From: Lachnospiraceae bacterium
GTDB lineage: Bacteria; Bacillota_A; Clostridia; Lachnospirales; Lachnospiraceae
NCBI GenBank assembly: GCA_024683935.1
Contig: JAIKXV010000003.1
Location: 1-51,647, forward strand
Reading direction: 5' to 3'
DNA length: 51,647 nucleotides
The notes under the pieces were generated by a model. The model did no database searches and had not been told where the DNA came from. It saw only the letters and a list, made by a program, of their open reading frames with translations. This document shows, in pieces, positions 8,562 through 18,952 of this stretch (position 1 is the stretch's first letter; each line of letters opens with the position of its first letter). The translations under genes were made by a program, and so were the position numbers.

Positions 8562-11050
8562 CAGTCATTACCCTCCTCAAAATACGTCTCGCACTCGTTG
8601 ATCAGTTCTTCGGCCAGTCTGATCACATCTTCCATTGCGAAATCCGAAACCAGCGCATCCAGCTCCAGTATCTTATCATCCATCCCCTTTGGAAGGGCGT
8701 ATTCCCTCAGCACTCCCATTGCCTCATCGGCGCCGTCCATATCAAAAGCATCCATGGCGTCAATGATCTTTCTCAGATTTTCCTTTACTTCATCCTGTGT
8801 AGGCGTATATGAATTCTGCTTCTCGTTATCGGCAAAGGGTTTCAATATACTCTTGTAACTCTGATAAAGCTCCAGTACGGCAGGTGTCTTCTCAGTGATA
8901 CCCTCTATATCCTCAGCATTACCCATCTGCTCCAGCTCCTTGAAATCATCGGAGAGCTTCTGGGCTCCTATCATGCGGGCGGAATTCTTCAGGGCATGAA
9001 CCTCAATGGTATAGTCCCTGATAAGACCGTCCTCCAGGAATTTCCTGATCTTTGTGGTATTCTTGTCTATTATCTTATAGAAGATCACCATGCACTTTAA
9101 GAAAAGCGCAGGACCTCCGCAATACTCTATGCCGTTCTGCACATCAAGTCCCTCGATCTCATCGGGGATCGTGATCTCCTTCTCTTCAACAGGCTCTTCC
9201 TTCGCAACAACGCCCGCCTCTCTTATCTTTCCGGCAGGCAGCCATTCCCTCAGGCTGCGGCTTAACTCTCTTAGCTTTATCGGCTTGGCGATAAAATCGG
9301 TAAAACCCTTTTCACGGAACATAGCCTCCGCTTCAGCCGTTGCGTTTGCGGACAGCGCAATAACCGGCAGCTCCGCATATCTGCCGCCCCGGGCCTGGCG
9401 TATCCTTTCCAGTGCCTCCACTCCGTCCATGACCGGCATCATGTGATCCATGAACACCATGTCATAGTCGTTGCTCATGATCTTTTCCACGCCTTCTTTT
9501 CCGTTTGCCGCCGTATCGATCTGCATCTTCAGCGGAGCCAGCAGTCCCTTTGCCACCTGTAGGTTCATCTCATTGTCGTCAACAAAAAGAACCTTTCCGC
9601 CGGGAACAGTGAATTCCATTTCGTATATGCCGTCTCTTTCCGTCAGATCATCATTCATGATCTGAGTGAAATTCAGGCTGTACAAAGGTTTATTGACGGC
9701 TCTGCACCCGCTGCCGACAAGGCTCTCCATCATGGGATTGTGAAGTACGCAGACTTCGGTCCTCGACTCCCTCAGCTTGTTTAATTCGGCAGTGCTCAGT
9801 TTTCTTACGGAATCGGTAAAGAGAAACTTGTCCTCATCTCCCTCCGGTGCTTTTCCTTCATATTTGGCGGTTTTGATACCATATCTGTTTGCCATGCGGA
9901 TAAGAGCTTCCTCCAGATAGTGGTTCTCAAAAAGATGGTAAACCGCTCTTTTCCTTTCCCTGTCATGGAGCTCAGCAGCAACATTTCCACTCACAACGCC
10001 CTGGGAAATAGTAAAGTAGAACCGGCTCCCGCTGCCGTAGGTACTTTCCACGCCTATTTCACCGCCCATCAGCTTCACCAGCTGTTTGCATATGGAAAGA
10101 CCGAGGCCCAGACCCTCTTTCTCATTTTTCTGCTTGCTGCCGGCATTATGAAGAGGACTGAACAGGTCTCCCCTGTTCTCTTCCCTTATGCCCTGGCCGG
10201 TATCGGAAATGGAAATGGAAAGAAGACAGTAATCGTCCTCCTTTTCCTCCACTGAAAAAGACAGCAGTATATAGCCGGAATCCGTATATTCCACGGCATT
10301 ATTGAACATATTTATGATAATCTGCTGGATACGTCTGGAATCTCCGTAGAGCTTGGCCGGGAGATCCGGATCTATCATGTAAAGAAGCTCCACCGGTTTA
10401 TTGCCGATCCTGTTTAAGAAGATCATGGCCAGATCGTCCAGAACCGACATGGGCTCGTATTCTTCCTCAAGGATCTTTAAGGAACCGTCCTCTATCTTCG
10501 AAATATCCAGTACGTCATTTATTATGGAAAGCAGGGTGCCGACCGACCCCTTAATATTATTGATATAGCCTCTTGTGTGGGCGGGCAGATCCTCCCTCAT
10601 CAGAATATCGGACATACCCACAATGGCGTTCATGGGGGTACGGATCTCATGGGACATATTGGATAGAAATACGGATCTGGTCACATTGGTGTCGTCAGCC
10701 TCCGCTCTTGCTTCCTTGAGATCCCGCATCAGCTCTTCCTCAGCACTCCTGTCTGAAAGGCAGATACAGCTGTAGCTCTCGTCTCCCCAGCGTTCCTCTC
10801 TTTTCTTCCTGAAAGAGCGGCCGCCTATATCGACAACTTCATCATCATTCGTAAATAATACTTTTACTTCCTCCGGAAGATGATCCTCCGGCTCAAGCTC
10901 CCTGAGCTTCGGGAAAAGCTTTTTGGCAGTCTCATTGGCATCCAAATAATGGAGATCCTTACCTGCTGCTATAAAGCAGTTGTCCATTCTCTCCACGAAC
11001 CAGTTTCTGGCGCTTATTATTTCTTCCGATAGTCTGCCATCGATATCCAT
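8561..11050 (-). CDS. Cytoplasmic hybrid sensor histidine kinase (PAS-like, HisKA, HATPase, receiver, HPt)
   Basis: 829 residues without membrane segments. Order: a PAS-like sensor (about 10-110); a dimerisation domain with the phospho-His in SHEIRTPMNA (H134); an ATPase domain with N-box NNAVEYT (251), DTGQGI and GLGLGLSI (to about 350); a degenerate receiver-like spacer (about 365-475); a full receiver with VDDN and MDHMMP (Asp 535); and an HPt domain with EVHALKNSARM (His 685). The last 85 residues form another helical segment. The His-Asp-His chain indicates an internal phosphorelay, with the co-transcribed two-receiver protein as the probable final acceptor. The PAS-like ligand cannot be inferred. 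Confidence 0.9.
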   Translation of the reverse strand: MDIDGRLSEEIISARNWFVERMDNCFIAAGKDLHYLDANETAKKLFPKLRELEPEDHLPEEVKVLFTNDDEVVDIGGRSFRKKREERWGDESYSCICLSDRSAEEELMRDLKEARAEADDTNVTRSVFLSNMSHEIRTPMNAIVGMSDILMREDLPAHTRGYINNIKGSVGTLLSIINDVLDISKIEDGSLKILEEEYEPMSVLDDLAMIFLNRIGNKPVELLYMIDPDLPAKLYGDSRRIQQIIINMFNNAVEYTDSGYILLSFSVEEKEDDYCLLSISISDTGQGIREENRGDLFSPLHNAGSKQKNEKEGLGLGLSICKQLVKLMGGEIGVESTYGSGSRFYFTISQGVVSGNVAAELHDRERKRAVYHLFENHYLEEALIRMANRYGIKTAKYEGKAPEGDEDKFLFTDSVRKLSTAELNKLRESRTEVCVLHNPMMESLVGSGCRAVNKPLYSLNFTQIMNDDLTERDGIYEMEFTVPGGKVLFVDDNEMNLQVAKGLLAPLKMQIDTAANGKEGVEKIMSNDYDMVFMDHMMPVMDGVEALERIRQARGGRYAELPVIALSANATAEAEAMFREKGFTDFIAKPIKLRELSRSLREWLPAGKIREAGVVAKEEPVEEKEITIPDEIEGLDVQNGIEYCGGPALFLKCMVIFYKIIDKNTTKIRKFLEDGLIRDYTIEVHALKNSARMIGAQKLSDDFKELEQMGNAEDIEGITEKTPAVLELYQSYKSILKPFADNEKQNSYTPTQDEVKENLRKIIDAMDAFDMDGADEAMGVLREYALPKGMDDKILELDALVSDFAMEDVIRLAEELINECETYFEEGND

Positions 11051-11075
11051 GCCCTAATAATACCATTATCTAACA

Positions 11076-11105
11076 GAAAAAGGAACCTTTTGAAAGGTTC
11101 CCTTT
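11076..11105 (-). terminator. Rho-independent terminator after nrdD
   Basis: GGAACCTT (11082-11089) pairs with AAGGTTCC (11095-11102) around a four-base loop. On the minus strand the stem is followed by a run of five T, so it terminates nrdD and separates it from the hybrid kinase gene. Confidence 0.8.
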
Positions 11106-11125
11106 TCTGACCGGTTTATTTTTGA

Positions 11126-13294
11126 TTACAGGTGCAACACTCTTTCCCTTATTTCCTGGGTTCTGCCCTGATTCCAGAAATTCGTGCCTATATATCCGCA
11201 GGTACGTCTCGCAACATTCATCTTTGCCTGATCGCGGTTTCCGCAGTTGGGGCATTCCCATATCAGCTTTCCGTGGGTGTCGGTCACGATATTGATCTCT
11301 CCGTCATAGCCGCATACCTGGCAGAAATCGCTCTTGGTATTGAGCTCCGCATACATGATGTTGTCATAGATGAACTTCATTACGGAGAGAACCGCGTCTA
11401 TATTGTCTGTCATATTGGGCACTTCCACGTAGCTGATGGCTCCGCCGGGAGACAGCTTCTGGAAATCCGCCTCGAACTTCAGCTTTGTGAAGGCATCGAT
11501 CTTCTCTCTGACGCTCACATGATAGCTGTTGGTGATGTAATTATGATCCGTTACATCCTTTATGCGTCCGAACCTCTTCTGGAGGCAGGTTGCAAACTTG
11601 TAGGTGGTGGACTCCAGGGGAGTTCCGTATACGGAATAATCAATATTCTCCGCAGCCTTCCACTCGGCGCACTTATCATTGAGCCTCTGCATAACCTTTA
11701 ATGCGAAGGGCTTTGCCTCGGGATCGGTATGTGACCTTCCCGTCATATACTTGCACATCTCATAGAGACCCGCATAACCCAGGGAAATGGTGGAGTATCC
11801 GCCATAGAGAAGCTTGTCTATCTTCTCTCCCTTGGCAAGTCTGGCGATGGCGCCGTACTGCCAGAGAATGGGTGCCACATCACTTAAGGTGCCGAGAAGT
11901 CTCTCGTGCCTGCATCTCAGAGCCTTGTGGCAGAGTTCAAGCCTTTCGTCCAGTATCTGCCAGAATTTATCCATGTCACGGCTGGAACTGCAGGCCACAT
12001 CCACCAGATTGATGGTTACAACTCCCTGATTGAATCTGCCGTAGTACTTGTGCTTCTGTCCTTCGGGGCTGAAACGGTCAGGTGTGAGGAAGCTTCTGCA
12101 TCCCATACAGGGATATACATCTCCGCCCTTGTATTCCCTCATCTTCTTTGCGGAAATATAATCGGGCACCATGCGCTTCGCTGTACACTGGGCTGCCAGA
12201 CGGGTGAGATACCAGTATTTGGAACCCTCGGTTACATTGTCCTCATCCAGCACATATATGAGCTTCGGGAAAGCAGGGGTGATATAAACACCCTTTTCAT
12301 TCTTAACACCCAGGATGCGCTGCTTCAGCATCTCTTCGATGATGATGGCCAGATCGCTTCTGGTCTGTCCCTCGGGCACCTCATCCAGATACATATAAAC
12401 CGTGATGAAAGGAGCCTGTCCGTTGGTGGTCATGAGCGTGGTCACCTGATACTGTATGGTCTGCACGCCATGCCTGATCTCCTCCACGGTACGCCGCTCT
12501 GCAACGGCATTTATCTCTTCCTCGGATGCATCTATGCCAGCTGCCTCAAACTCGGCTGACACTTCCTTGCGGAACTTCTTTCTGGTCACATCCACGAAAG
12601 GAGCGAGGTGTGACAGGGTGATGCTCTGTCCGCCGTACTGGGAGCTGGCTATCTGCGCTATACACTGGGTTGCGATATTGCAGGCGGTGGAAAAGCTCTT
12701 CGGCTTCTCTATCATTGTGTCGCTGATAACCGTGCCGGTCTGGAGCATATCGTCCAGATTTACGAGGCAGCAGTTATACATATGCTGTACGAAATAATCC
12801 GCGTCATGGAAGTGAATGATGCCCTGCCTGTGGGCCTCCACCACTTCCGGGGGAAGGAGCAGCCTGCTGGTCAGATCCCGGCTCACTTCTCCTGCCACAT
12901 AGTCCCTCTGTACCGAGACTACCATGGGGTTCTTATTGGAATTCTCTTCCTTTACATCCTCATTTTCATACTCAACAAGAGTAAGTATCTTGTCATCCGT
13001 TGTATTGCTCTTCCTGACAAGCTCTCTCTTATAACGGTAAACTGTGTATATGGTGGCTACCCGGAAAGCTCCTTCCTCCTGGATCGCCTGGATAACATAG
13101 TCCTGGATTTCCTCCACTCCGGCCTGATGGTCCAGACTCTTAAGCTTTCTGCGGACCTTTTCCTCCACTACCCTGACCTGGGAATCAAGGAGCTTGAAAT
13201 TCTCCGCTACCTGGGCATTTGCCTTGTCTACGGCAGCGATTATCTTCTCGCCGTCGTATTCTACTTCTTTTCCGTTACGTTTGATGATATTCAT
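11126..13294 (-). CDS. nrdD: Anaerobic (class III) ribonucleoside-triphosphate reductase
   Basis: 722 residues. This glycyl-radical enzyme makes deoxyribonucleotides without oxygen. An ATP-cone regulatory domain covers about residues 1-95 (IIKRNGKEVEYDGEKI). The catalytic barrel contains the active-site Cys-rich segment PCMGCRS. The C-terminus has the zinc cysteines CQVCG and CPNCG, then the glycyl radical loop RRTCGYIGTNFWNQGR. The activating enzyme NrdG, often the next gene, is not in this window. The promoter carries NrdR-type boxes (13443-13458, 13475-13490) and a leader of roughly 190 bases. Confidence 0.95.
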   Translation of the reverse strand: MNIIKRNGKEVEYDGEKIIAAVDKANAQVAENFKLLDSQVRVVEEKVRRKLKSLDHQAGVEEIQDYVIQAIQEEGAFRVATIYTVYRYKRELVRKSNTTDDKILTLVEYENEDVKEENSNKNPMVVSVQRDYVAGEVSRDLTSRLLLPPEVVEAHRQGIIHFHDADYFVQHMYNCCLVNLDDMLQTGTVISDTMIEKPKSFSTACNIATQCIAQIASSQYGGQSITLSHLAPFVDVTRKKFRKEVSAEFEAAGIDASEEEINAVAERRTVEEIRHGVQTIQYQVTTLMTTNGQAPFITVYMYLDEVPEGQTRSDLAIIIEEMLKQRILGVKNEKGVYITPAFPKLIYVLDEDNVTEGSKYWYLTRLAAQCTAKRMVPDYISAKKMREYKGGDVYPCMGCRSFLTPDRFSPEGQKHKYYGRFNQGVVTINLVDVACSSSRDMDKFWQILDERLELCHKALRCRHERLLGTLSDVAPILWQYGAIARLAKGEKIDKLLYGGYSTISLGYAGLYEMCKYMTGRSHTDPEAKPFALKVMQRLNDKCAEWKAAENIDYSVYGTPLESTTYKFATCLQKRFGRIKDVTDHNYITNSYHVSVREKIDAFTKLKFEADFQKLSPGGAISYVEVPNMTDNIDAVLSVMKFIYDNIMYAELNTKSDFCQVCGYDGEINIVTDTHGKLIWECPNCGNRDQAKMNVARRTCGYIGTNFWNQGRTQEIRERVLHL

Positions 13295-13397
13295 AATGAT
13301 CCCTCCCTGTTTCTTACCTTTCTGTCCCTCTCTCCCAAAGAGACGATTATTATGGTATCACGGGCGCCGGATTGAACCGTTTTTAGAGCAAAGAAAT

Positions 13398-13419
13398 GCC
13401 AGGCACCTTAACGCCTGGC
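13398..13419 (-). other. Hairpin in the nrdD leader
   Basis: GCCAGGC (13398-13404) and GCCTGGC (13413-13419) form a perfect seven-base stem with an eight-base loop. On the sense strand it is followed by ATTTCTTT, a weak U-rich tract, so it could attenuate transcription, but the tract is poor. Confidence 0.4.
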
Positions 13420-13442
13420 TTCCAATAGTGTTCTCTTCGTTA

Positions 13443-13458
13443 ACACTAAATATTGTGC
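13443..13458 (-). promoter_or_regulatory. NrdR-type box 1 in the nrdD promoter
   Basis: ACACTAAATATTGTGC is a near-perfect match to the 16-base palindrome bound by the NrdR repressor (ACACwATATATwGTGT). It lies about 30 bases downstream of the predicted transcription start of nrdD. NrdR itself is not encoded in this window. Confidence 0.65.
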
Positions 13459-13474
13459 CCGGTTTTCTTCTCGG

Positions 13475-13490
13475 CTACCACATCTAGTAA
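13475..13490 (-). promoter_or_regulatory. NrdR-type box 2 (weaker) in the nrdD promoter
   Basis: CTACCACATCTAGTAA matches about nine of 16 positions of the NrdR palindrome. Its centre is 32 bases from that of box 1, close to the three-helical-turn spacing typical of NrdR box pairs, and it sits on the predicted transcription start. Confidence 0.4.
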
Positions 13491-13491
13491 C

Positions 13492-13520
13492 ACTATAATG
13501 GAGAAAACCCAAAATGTGAA
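13492..13520 (-). promoter_or_regulatory. nrdD promoter
   Basis: On the minus strand: TTCACA (13520-13515), a 17-base spacer, and TATAGT (13497-13492). The start site would be near 13485, inside the second NrdR-type box, so repressor binding would block initiation. Confidence 0.6.
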
Positions 13521-13589
13521 GAGTTTAAATTGCACAAAAATTCAAACATAGATTTGTATGAGGTTAACATAAAGAGCGTAAAACCCTTA

Positions 13590-14564
13590 TTATTTCGCGA
13601 AATAAGCGTCTATCCCGTCAGCAATTCCCTTGGCCATTTTTGCCTGAAATGCGGGATTTGCCATATTTGTGTCATCCGAAGGATTGGTCATAAATCCCAT
13701 CTCTATTATCGTCACCGGAACCGTGCACCAGTTTATGCCGGTCATGGTGTCATTGGCCTGTACACCCTTGTTGGCCATGCCGGTGGCGGCACAATATGAT
13801 GAGAGCACCTTCGACGACAGGAGCTGGCTCGGAGCCGCAAGATTTGCCACATAGGGATTCTTTGCGGAGGGGGCAAGGCAGAGGGCTCCGTTGGTACCTG
13901 CGTTTGAAGCGCCGTTTGCATGCAGCCTTACCGAGATCTCCGAACCCGTATTCGTTGCCAGCTGGGCTCTTTCCGCATTGCTGATATTGACGTCATTGCT
14001 TTCCCTGGTCATGTATACTGTATAACCTCTGGCTGTCAGCTCATTTTTAAGGAGCTGTCCCACCGCAAGGGTCAGCTGGTATTCGGGTATGCCTGTAGTG
14101 GTACCGCGGGTGCCTCCGGCCACCCTGGCCTTCATCGTGGAAGATCCGGGGCCGTTCGGTTCGGTTTTGGAATCACCCTTTCCCTGATGTCCCGGGTCTA
14201 TGCATACCACATGGCCTCCGGTCCTGGTGATAGTGACAGGAGCCGAGGGACCCGTTATCTCCGCAGCCGCAGGAGCCGCAGACGCATCCTTTAAATACTG
14301 GGCTTTCACATACCCGGTCTTATCATTGTATTTCACTGCCGCCCATTCACCGTTCACTCCGGTTTCGGTGAGGGATGCTCCCTGGGGCAGGGTAAGTACG
14401 ATACCGCTGTCGGTGGATGGTCCGGAACGCATCCTGACGCCTGTCCCGCTTACCACAACCGCCTTTTCAGCCGCATAGATATCCGGTCCGCTTCCGAGGA
14501 AAACCGCGGCTATAAGTACTGTAAGGGCCGCAAAGGCCAGAATAAGATTTCTCCTGATACTCAT
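13590..14564 (-). CDS. Secreted N-acetylmuramoyl-L-alanine amidase with SH3b domain
   Basis: The start is the ATG at 14564, which has GAGG seven bases upstream; an in-frame GTG at 14570 is too close to that site. A signal peptide (RRNLILAFAALTVLIAAVFL) is followed by a bacterial SH3 domain (about 35-95; GVRMRSGPSTDSGIVLTLPQG) and an Amidase_3 domain (about 120-324). The zinc ligands are visible in CIDPGHQG, a Glu in GIPEYQLT, His in VRLHANG and the catalytic Glu in IIEMGFMTN. It cleaves the stem peptide from muramic acid in peptidoglycan. It follows glnN directly and is the last gene of that leftward run. Confidence 0.88.
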   Translation of the reverse strand: MSIRRNLILAFAALTVLIAAVFLGSGPDIYAAEKAVVVSGTGVRMRSGPSTDSGIVLTLPQGASLTETGVNGEWAAVKYNDKTGYVKAQYLKDASAAPAAAEITGPSAPVTITRTGGHVVCIDPGHQGKGDSKTEPNGPGSSTMKARVAGGTRGTTTGIPEYQLTLAVGQLLKNELTARGYTVYMTRESNDVNISNAERAQLATNTGSEISVRLHANGASNAGTNGALCLAPSAKNPYVANLAAPSQLLSSKVLSSYCAATGMANKGVQANDTMTGINWCTVPVTIIEMGFMTNPSDDTNMANPAFQAKMAKGIADGIDAYFAK

Positions 14565-14566
14565 TA

Positions 14567-16690
14567 TCACACCTCAAATAAAAGATCGCCGTAGCTCGGC
14601 ATGGGCCAGTAATCCTTGGCCACCATCATTTCCAGTTTGTCTATCGGAGTCCTTAAGGCCTCCATGTCCTTTTTCAGATGATCCCTGCAGAAAAGAGCCC
14701 TTTCCCTTCCCTCCGGGATCTTCAGGGACTTCTCGTCGTCATCTATAAGTTTTTCAAGGGCGGAATATGCTTCATCCGTAAGAGCGGTAATCTTCCGTAG
14801 ATTTTCTGCCGCAGCACGGCTTCCGTATCCCGCATTCTTTACCGCAATCACCGTATTCGACAGGTCGTGCACATATTTCATGCAGGCCGGGATCAGGGAT
14901 TTTGAAGCCATGTCTATCATCGTGCGGGCTTCAATATTTACTTCCTTTGCATACTCCTCGTACTTTATCTCTTCACGGCTGATAAGCTCCGCCTTTGTAA
15001 ATATCCCGAAGCGGGTAAAGAGCTTCACGGAGTTTTCCCCTGAAAGAGCGGGGATAGCGTCCGGCACGGTGGGGAGATTGGGAAGCCCGCGTCTCGCAGC
15101 TTCCTCCACCCATTCCTGTGAATAGCCGTTTCCGTTAAAGATGATCCTCTGATGCTCGGTGGCATATTTCTTGATAAGGTCGTGGACTCCTATGTCCAGA
15201 TCCTCACAGGCTTCCAGATAGTCGCAGGCCTCCGCAAAGGCTTCCGCAGCTATGGAATTCAGCACGATATTAGGCTCCGCTATGCTGGCACTGGAGCCCA
15301 CCATACGGAATTCGAACTTATTACCGGTAAATGCAAAGGGTGAGGTCCTGTTCCTGTCCGTGGCATCCTTTGTAATGGAGGGCAGGGTGCGCACTCCTGT
15401 CTCCAGTTTTTCTCTCTTAATAGAACTGGTGGCCATGCCTGTGGAAACCAGCTGGGTTATAACATCCTGCAGCTGCTCTCCTAAGAATACCGATACAATG
15501 GCGGGAGGCGCTTCGCTGGCACCCAGTCTGTAGTCATTTCCGAGGGTCGCCGCCGACTCACGCAGAAGATCCGCATGGGTGTCCACTGCCTTTAAGAGGC
15601 AGGTAAGCACCAGCAGGAACTGTACATTGTCATGGGGCGTCTTTCCGGGATCCAGAAGATTAATGCCGTCATCCGTAACCAGTGACCAGTTGTCATGCTT
15701 ACCGGAACCATTGACACCGGCAAAAGGCTTCTCGTGGAGAAGGCACATCATGCCCTGGCGCTCAGCTACCTTTTTCATGACCTCCATCACCAGCTGATTG
15801 TGATCCACAGCCACGTTGCAGTCGTTGTAGATCGGAGCCAGTTCATGCTGTCCGGGGGCAGCCTCATTATGCTGGGTCTTGGCTGTAACGCCAAGCTTCC
15901 AGAGCTCCACATTTATCGTCTTCATAAAGGCCGCAACTCTTTCCCGGATGGCGCCGAAATACTGGTCATCCAGCTCCTGTCCCTTGGGGGGCATGGCGCC
16001 GAAAAGGGTATGTCCGGTGTAAATAAGATCTTTTCTCTGCAGGAACTTATCCCTGTCAACCAGGAAGTACTCCTGCTCGGCTCCCACCGAGGGTATCACC
16101 TTCTTTGAAGTGGTATTCCCGAACAGCCTGATAAGTCTCAGAGCCTCGGTATTAACCGCCTCCAGGGATCTTAAAAGGGGAGTCTTCATATCCAGGGATT
16201 CTCCGCTGTATGAGCAGAAGGCCGTGGGTATACAGAGTATGGCTCCCGCTGCATCATGTCTTACAAAGGCCGGACTGGTGCAGTCCCAGGCCGTATATCC
16301 CCTGGCTTCAAAGGTGGAACGTATTCCTCCCGAAGGGAAGGAAGAGGCGTCGGGCTCGCTCTTAATAAGCTCCTTGCCCGAGAACTCCACTATGGCGCTG
16401 CCGCCCTTTCCCGCCGGAGCAATGAAGGAGTCGTGCTTTTCCGCTGTGATCCCGGTCAAAGGCTGGAACCAGTGGGTGTAATGGGTCGCACCCTTCTCAA
16501 TGGCCCAGTCCCTCATGGCGTTCGCCACCACTTCGGCGGTCATGGGATCCAGATCCTTGCCCTCGTCTATGGTCTTTCTAAGCTCCTTATAGACCTTCTT
16601 CGGGAGCCGCTCCTGCATTACATTGTCGCTGAAAACGTCCTCGCCGAAGATCTCCGCAATATTGATCATTTCATTAGGCATATCACTCAT
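14567..16690 (-). CDS. glnN: Glutamine synthetase type III
   Basis: 707 residues, the size of the long GSIII enzymes rather than GSI (about 450). It makes glutamine from glutamate, ammonia and ATP. The family signatures include [14 protein letters not shown], the ATP-binding [11 protein letters not shown] and a conserved QHELAPI. AAGGAG lies five bases before the ATG, which overlaps the hisC stop by four bases (ATGA). It therefore shares a transcript with the two aminotransferase genes upstream, joining nitrogen assimilation with amino-group transfer. Confidence 0.93.
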   Translation of the reverse strand: MSDMPNEMINIAEIFGEDVFSDNVMQERLPKKVYKELRKTIDEGKDLDPMTAEVVANAMRDWAIEKGATHYTHWFQPLTGITAEKHDSFIAPAGKGGSAIVEFSGKELIKSEPDASSFPSGGIRSTFEARGYTAWDCTSPAFVRHDAAGAILCIPTAFCSYSGESLDMKTPLLRSLEAVNTEALRLIRLFGNTTSKKVIPSVGAEQEYFLVDRDKFLQRKDLIYTGHTLFGAMPPKGQELDDQYFGAIRERVAAFMKTINVELWKLGVTAKTQHNEAAPGQHELAPIYNDCNVAVDHNQLVMEVMKKVAERQGMMCLLHEKPFAGVNGSGKHDNWSLVTDDGINLLDPGKTPHDNVQFLLVLTCLLKAVDTHADLLRESAATLGNDYRLGASEAPPAIVSVFLGEQLQDVITQLVSTGMATSSIKREKLETGVRTLPSITKDATDRNRTSPFAFTGNKFEFRMVGSSASIAEPNIVLNSIAAEAFAEACDYLEACEDLDIGVHDLIKKYATEHQRIIFNGNGYSQEWVEEAARRGLPNLPTVPDAIPALSGENSVKLFTRFGIFTKAELISREEIKYEEYAKEVNIEARTMIDMASKSLIPACMKYVHDLSNTVIAVKNAGYGSRAAAENLRKITALTDEAYSALEKLIDDDEKSLKIPEGRERALFCRDHLKKDMEALRTPIDKLEMMVAKDYWPMPSYGDLLFEV

Positions 16691-17757
16691 ATTAGCTCCT
16701 TAAGAACCCGGATAAGCTCGTCCATCTCATCATCCGTTCCGATAGAGATACGGAGATACCCGTTTACCCTTGGTTTATTAAAGTACCGTACAAAGATATC
16801 CCGCTGCTTCAGGGATTCAAATACCCTTGCCGCAAAGCTTTCCTGTGTTTCACCGGGGAGCACTCCCTCATGGCCCGCAAAGATGAAATTCGTCTTTGAA
16901 TCCGCAAAGAAAAATCCCAGATCTTTAAGCTCATTCTTTACACGCTCCCTGGTATTTATTACCTTTTCCAGTGTTTCCTTAAAATATCCCACATCCTCCA
17001 TGGCGGCACGGCCCACAAGAAGGGACGGGGTATTCATCGTGTATGAATTAACCGAAAACTTGACGTCATTTAAGTATTTTATGGCTTTCCTGCTTCCGAA
17101 AGCGTATCCGATACGGATTCCCGCCAGTGCCCTTGACTTGCTCATTGTACGGACGATTATCATGTTCTCATACTTATCAAGGAGCGGAAGTGCGGTCTCG
17201 CTTCCGAAATCCACATAGGCTTCATCCACGATCACCATCACATCCGGGTTGGAGGAAATGATCTCTTCTATAACGGAAAGCTTTTCCTCACGGCCTGTCG
17301 GAGCATTGGGATTTGCTATCACTATGCCGCCGTTTTTCTGCCTGTAATCTGCAGGGTCGATGCTGAAATCCTCCCGGAGAGGAATGGTCTTATAGGGTAT
17401 GTCATAGACCTCCGCCCATACATCATAGAAAGAATAGGTGATATCCGGAAAGAGGATGCTGTCCTTTCCGTTAAAAAAGGTAAGGAAGCACATGGACAGT
17501 ACATCATCCGAACCCACTCCCACAAACACATTCTCATCCTTCAGACCGTAGTATTCGGCGATCGAAGATACCAGCCCTGAACAAAGGGGATCCGGATATT
17601 TCCTGAGATCCGATATGTCCATAGCTTTAAGTGCCTCTGCAACCTTCGGTGAAGGAGTATAGGGGCACTCATTGGTATTTAACTTTATTACCTTTCTCTG
17701 AGGCTGCTCTCCCGGGGTATAGGGGACAACCTTTCTGACATTATCTTCGTAACTCAT
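16687..17757 (-). CDS. hisC: Histidinol-phosphate aminotransferase
   Basis: 356 residues, a fold-type I PLP aminotransferase of the HisC subgroup. It starts with the typical [15 protein letters not shown] segment and has the cofactor-contact NPNAPTGR and the Schiff-base Lys in [16 protein letters not shown], followed by the Arg motif near YLRISIGT. It would convert imidazole-acetol phosphate and glutamate to histidinol phosphate. The other his genes are not here, so a broader aromatic aminotransferase role is possible. It overlaps glnN by four bases. Confidence 0.85.
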   Translation of the reverse strand: MSYEDNVRKVVPYTPGEQPQRKVIKLNTNECPYTPSPKVAEALKAMDISDLRKYPDPLCSGLVSSIAEYYGLKDENVFVGVGSDDVLSMCFLTFFNGKDSILFPDITYSFYDVWAEVYDIPYKTIPLREDFSIDPADYRQKNGGIVIANPNAPTGREEKLSVIEEIISSNPDVMVIVDEAYVDFGSETALPLLDKYENMIIVRTMSKSRALAGIRIGYAFGSRKAIKYLNDVKFSVNSYTMNTPSLLVGRAAMEDVGYFKETLEKVINTRERVKNELKDLGFFFADSKTNFIFAGHEGVLPGETQESFAARVFESLKQRDIFVRYFNKPRVNGYLRISIGTDDEMDELIRVLKELI

Positions 17758-17764
17758 ATCTTCC

Positions 17765-18952
17765 TTACATCAATCCGTAGTGCTCGGAGAGCCTCTTAAA
17801 GGCCGGAAGGGAATTTACAATGGTTTCATAGCTTACGCAGTATGCGAGACGCACAAAGCCTCCCAGCGCAAAGGAGGTTCCGGGTACCACCAGGATATGC
17901 TCCTTCTTCGCCTCAGCCACAAACTCCTTGTCATCCACCGGGGTTTCTATAAAGAGATAGAAAGCGCCTTCAGGTTTCACGCACTTGAAGCCGTATGACA
18001 CAAGGGTGTTATAGATCTTATCCCTGTTCTTTGCATAATATTCAACATCTGCCTTGGAGTCCAGGCACTCTGCCACAACCTTCTGGAAAAGAGAAGGAGC
18101 GTTGACACATCCCATTACACGGTTTGCAATCGAAACAGCGGAAAAAAGATCCTCGTGATCTGCTGCTTCATCGGGAATAACGATATAACCTATACGTTCT
18201 CCCGGAAGGGAAAGGGTCTTTGAGAAAGAATAGCAGACTATTGTATTGTCATAATACTTTGTGACATAGGGAACCTCTGCATCGGTATAAACCAGTTCCC
18301 TGTAGGGCTCGTCGGATATGATAAAGATATCCGTTCCGTATTCCCTCTGCTTCTTTTCAAGTATCTCAGCTATGCCCTTTATAGTTTCCTCGGAATAAAT
18401 GACTCCCGTCGGATTATTCGGGGAATTTATGATAAGGGCTTTGGTCTTCGCACTTACCGCACTTTCCAGGGCATTCAGATCCGGCTGGAAGGTCTCATGA
18501 TCGGTAAGGACCGTATTCAGTACGCCGTCATAATTTGACACATAGTTCTTGTACTCAACGAAATAGGGAGCGAAGGTCAGTACCTCATCCCCCGGATCAA
18601 GCAGGGCTTTAAGGGCGCAGTTCAAACCGGCCGCAGCTCCCACCGTCATCATGATATTATTCTCGTTAAAGGAGGTGCCGAATCTCTTATTAAGGGAATC
18701 CGCAACCTTTTTCCTGACCTCGGGGTAGCCCGCATTACTCATATAGCCATGGATGCTTAAAGGATCCTCATTCTTCAGAAGCTCTATAGCCGTATCCCTT
18801 ACCTTGTCGGGTGCCGGTACGTTGGGGTTTCCCAGGGAAAAGTCATAGACGTTTTCCGCCCCGAACTCCTTTGCCATATTCTGTCCTTCTTCAAACATCT
18901 GCCTGATAACGGAATTGTTGTTTACCAGGGCCTGCATCTTTTTTGCGATCAT
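17765..18952 (-). CDS. PLP-dependent aminotransferase (aspartate aminotransferase-like, class I/II)
   Basis: 395 residues. Motifs of class I/II aminotransferases: YDFSLGNPNVP at the N-terminus, INSPNNPTGV, the D/Y pair ISDEPYRELVY and the PLP Lys in CYSFSKTLSLPGERIGY. The C-terminal Arg motif is VRLAYCVS. The substrate is not certain; aspartate or alanine/aromatic amino acids are the usual ones for this subgroup. The gene heads the run hisC-glnN-amidase. AAAGGA lies about 15 bases before the ATG, and an in-frame ATG five codons later is an alternative start. Confidence 0.82.
   Translation of the reverse strand: MIAKKMQALVNNNSVIRQMFEEGQNMAKEFGAENVYDFSLGNPNVPAPDKVRDTAIELLKNEDPLSIHGYMSNAGYPEVRKKVADSLNKRFGTSFNENNIMMTVGAAAGLNCALKALLDPGDEVLTFAPYFVEYKNYVSNYDGVLNTVLTDHETFQPDLNALESAVSAKTKALIINSPNNPTGVIYSEETIKGIAEILEKKQREYGTDIFIISDEPYRELVYTDAEVPYVTKYYDNTIVCYSFSKTLSLPGERIGYIVIPDEAADHEDLFSAVSIANRVMGCVNAPSLFQKVVAECLDSKADVEYYAKNRDKIYNTLVSYGFKCVKPEGAFYLFIETPVDDKEFVAEAKKEHILVVPGTSFALGGFVRLAYCVSYETIVNSLPAFKRLSEHYGLM

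Noticed and set aside
11132..13487. Several rightward frames of 100-217 codons opposite nrdD
   Set aside because: All are shadows of a highly conserved gene; none has motifs or a ribosome site.
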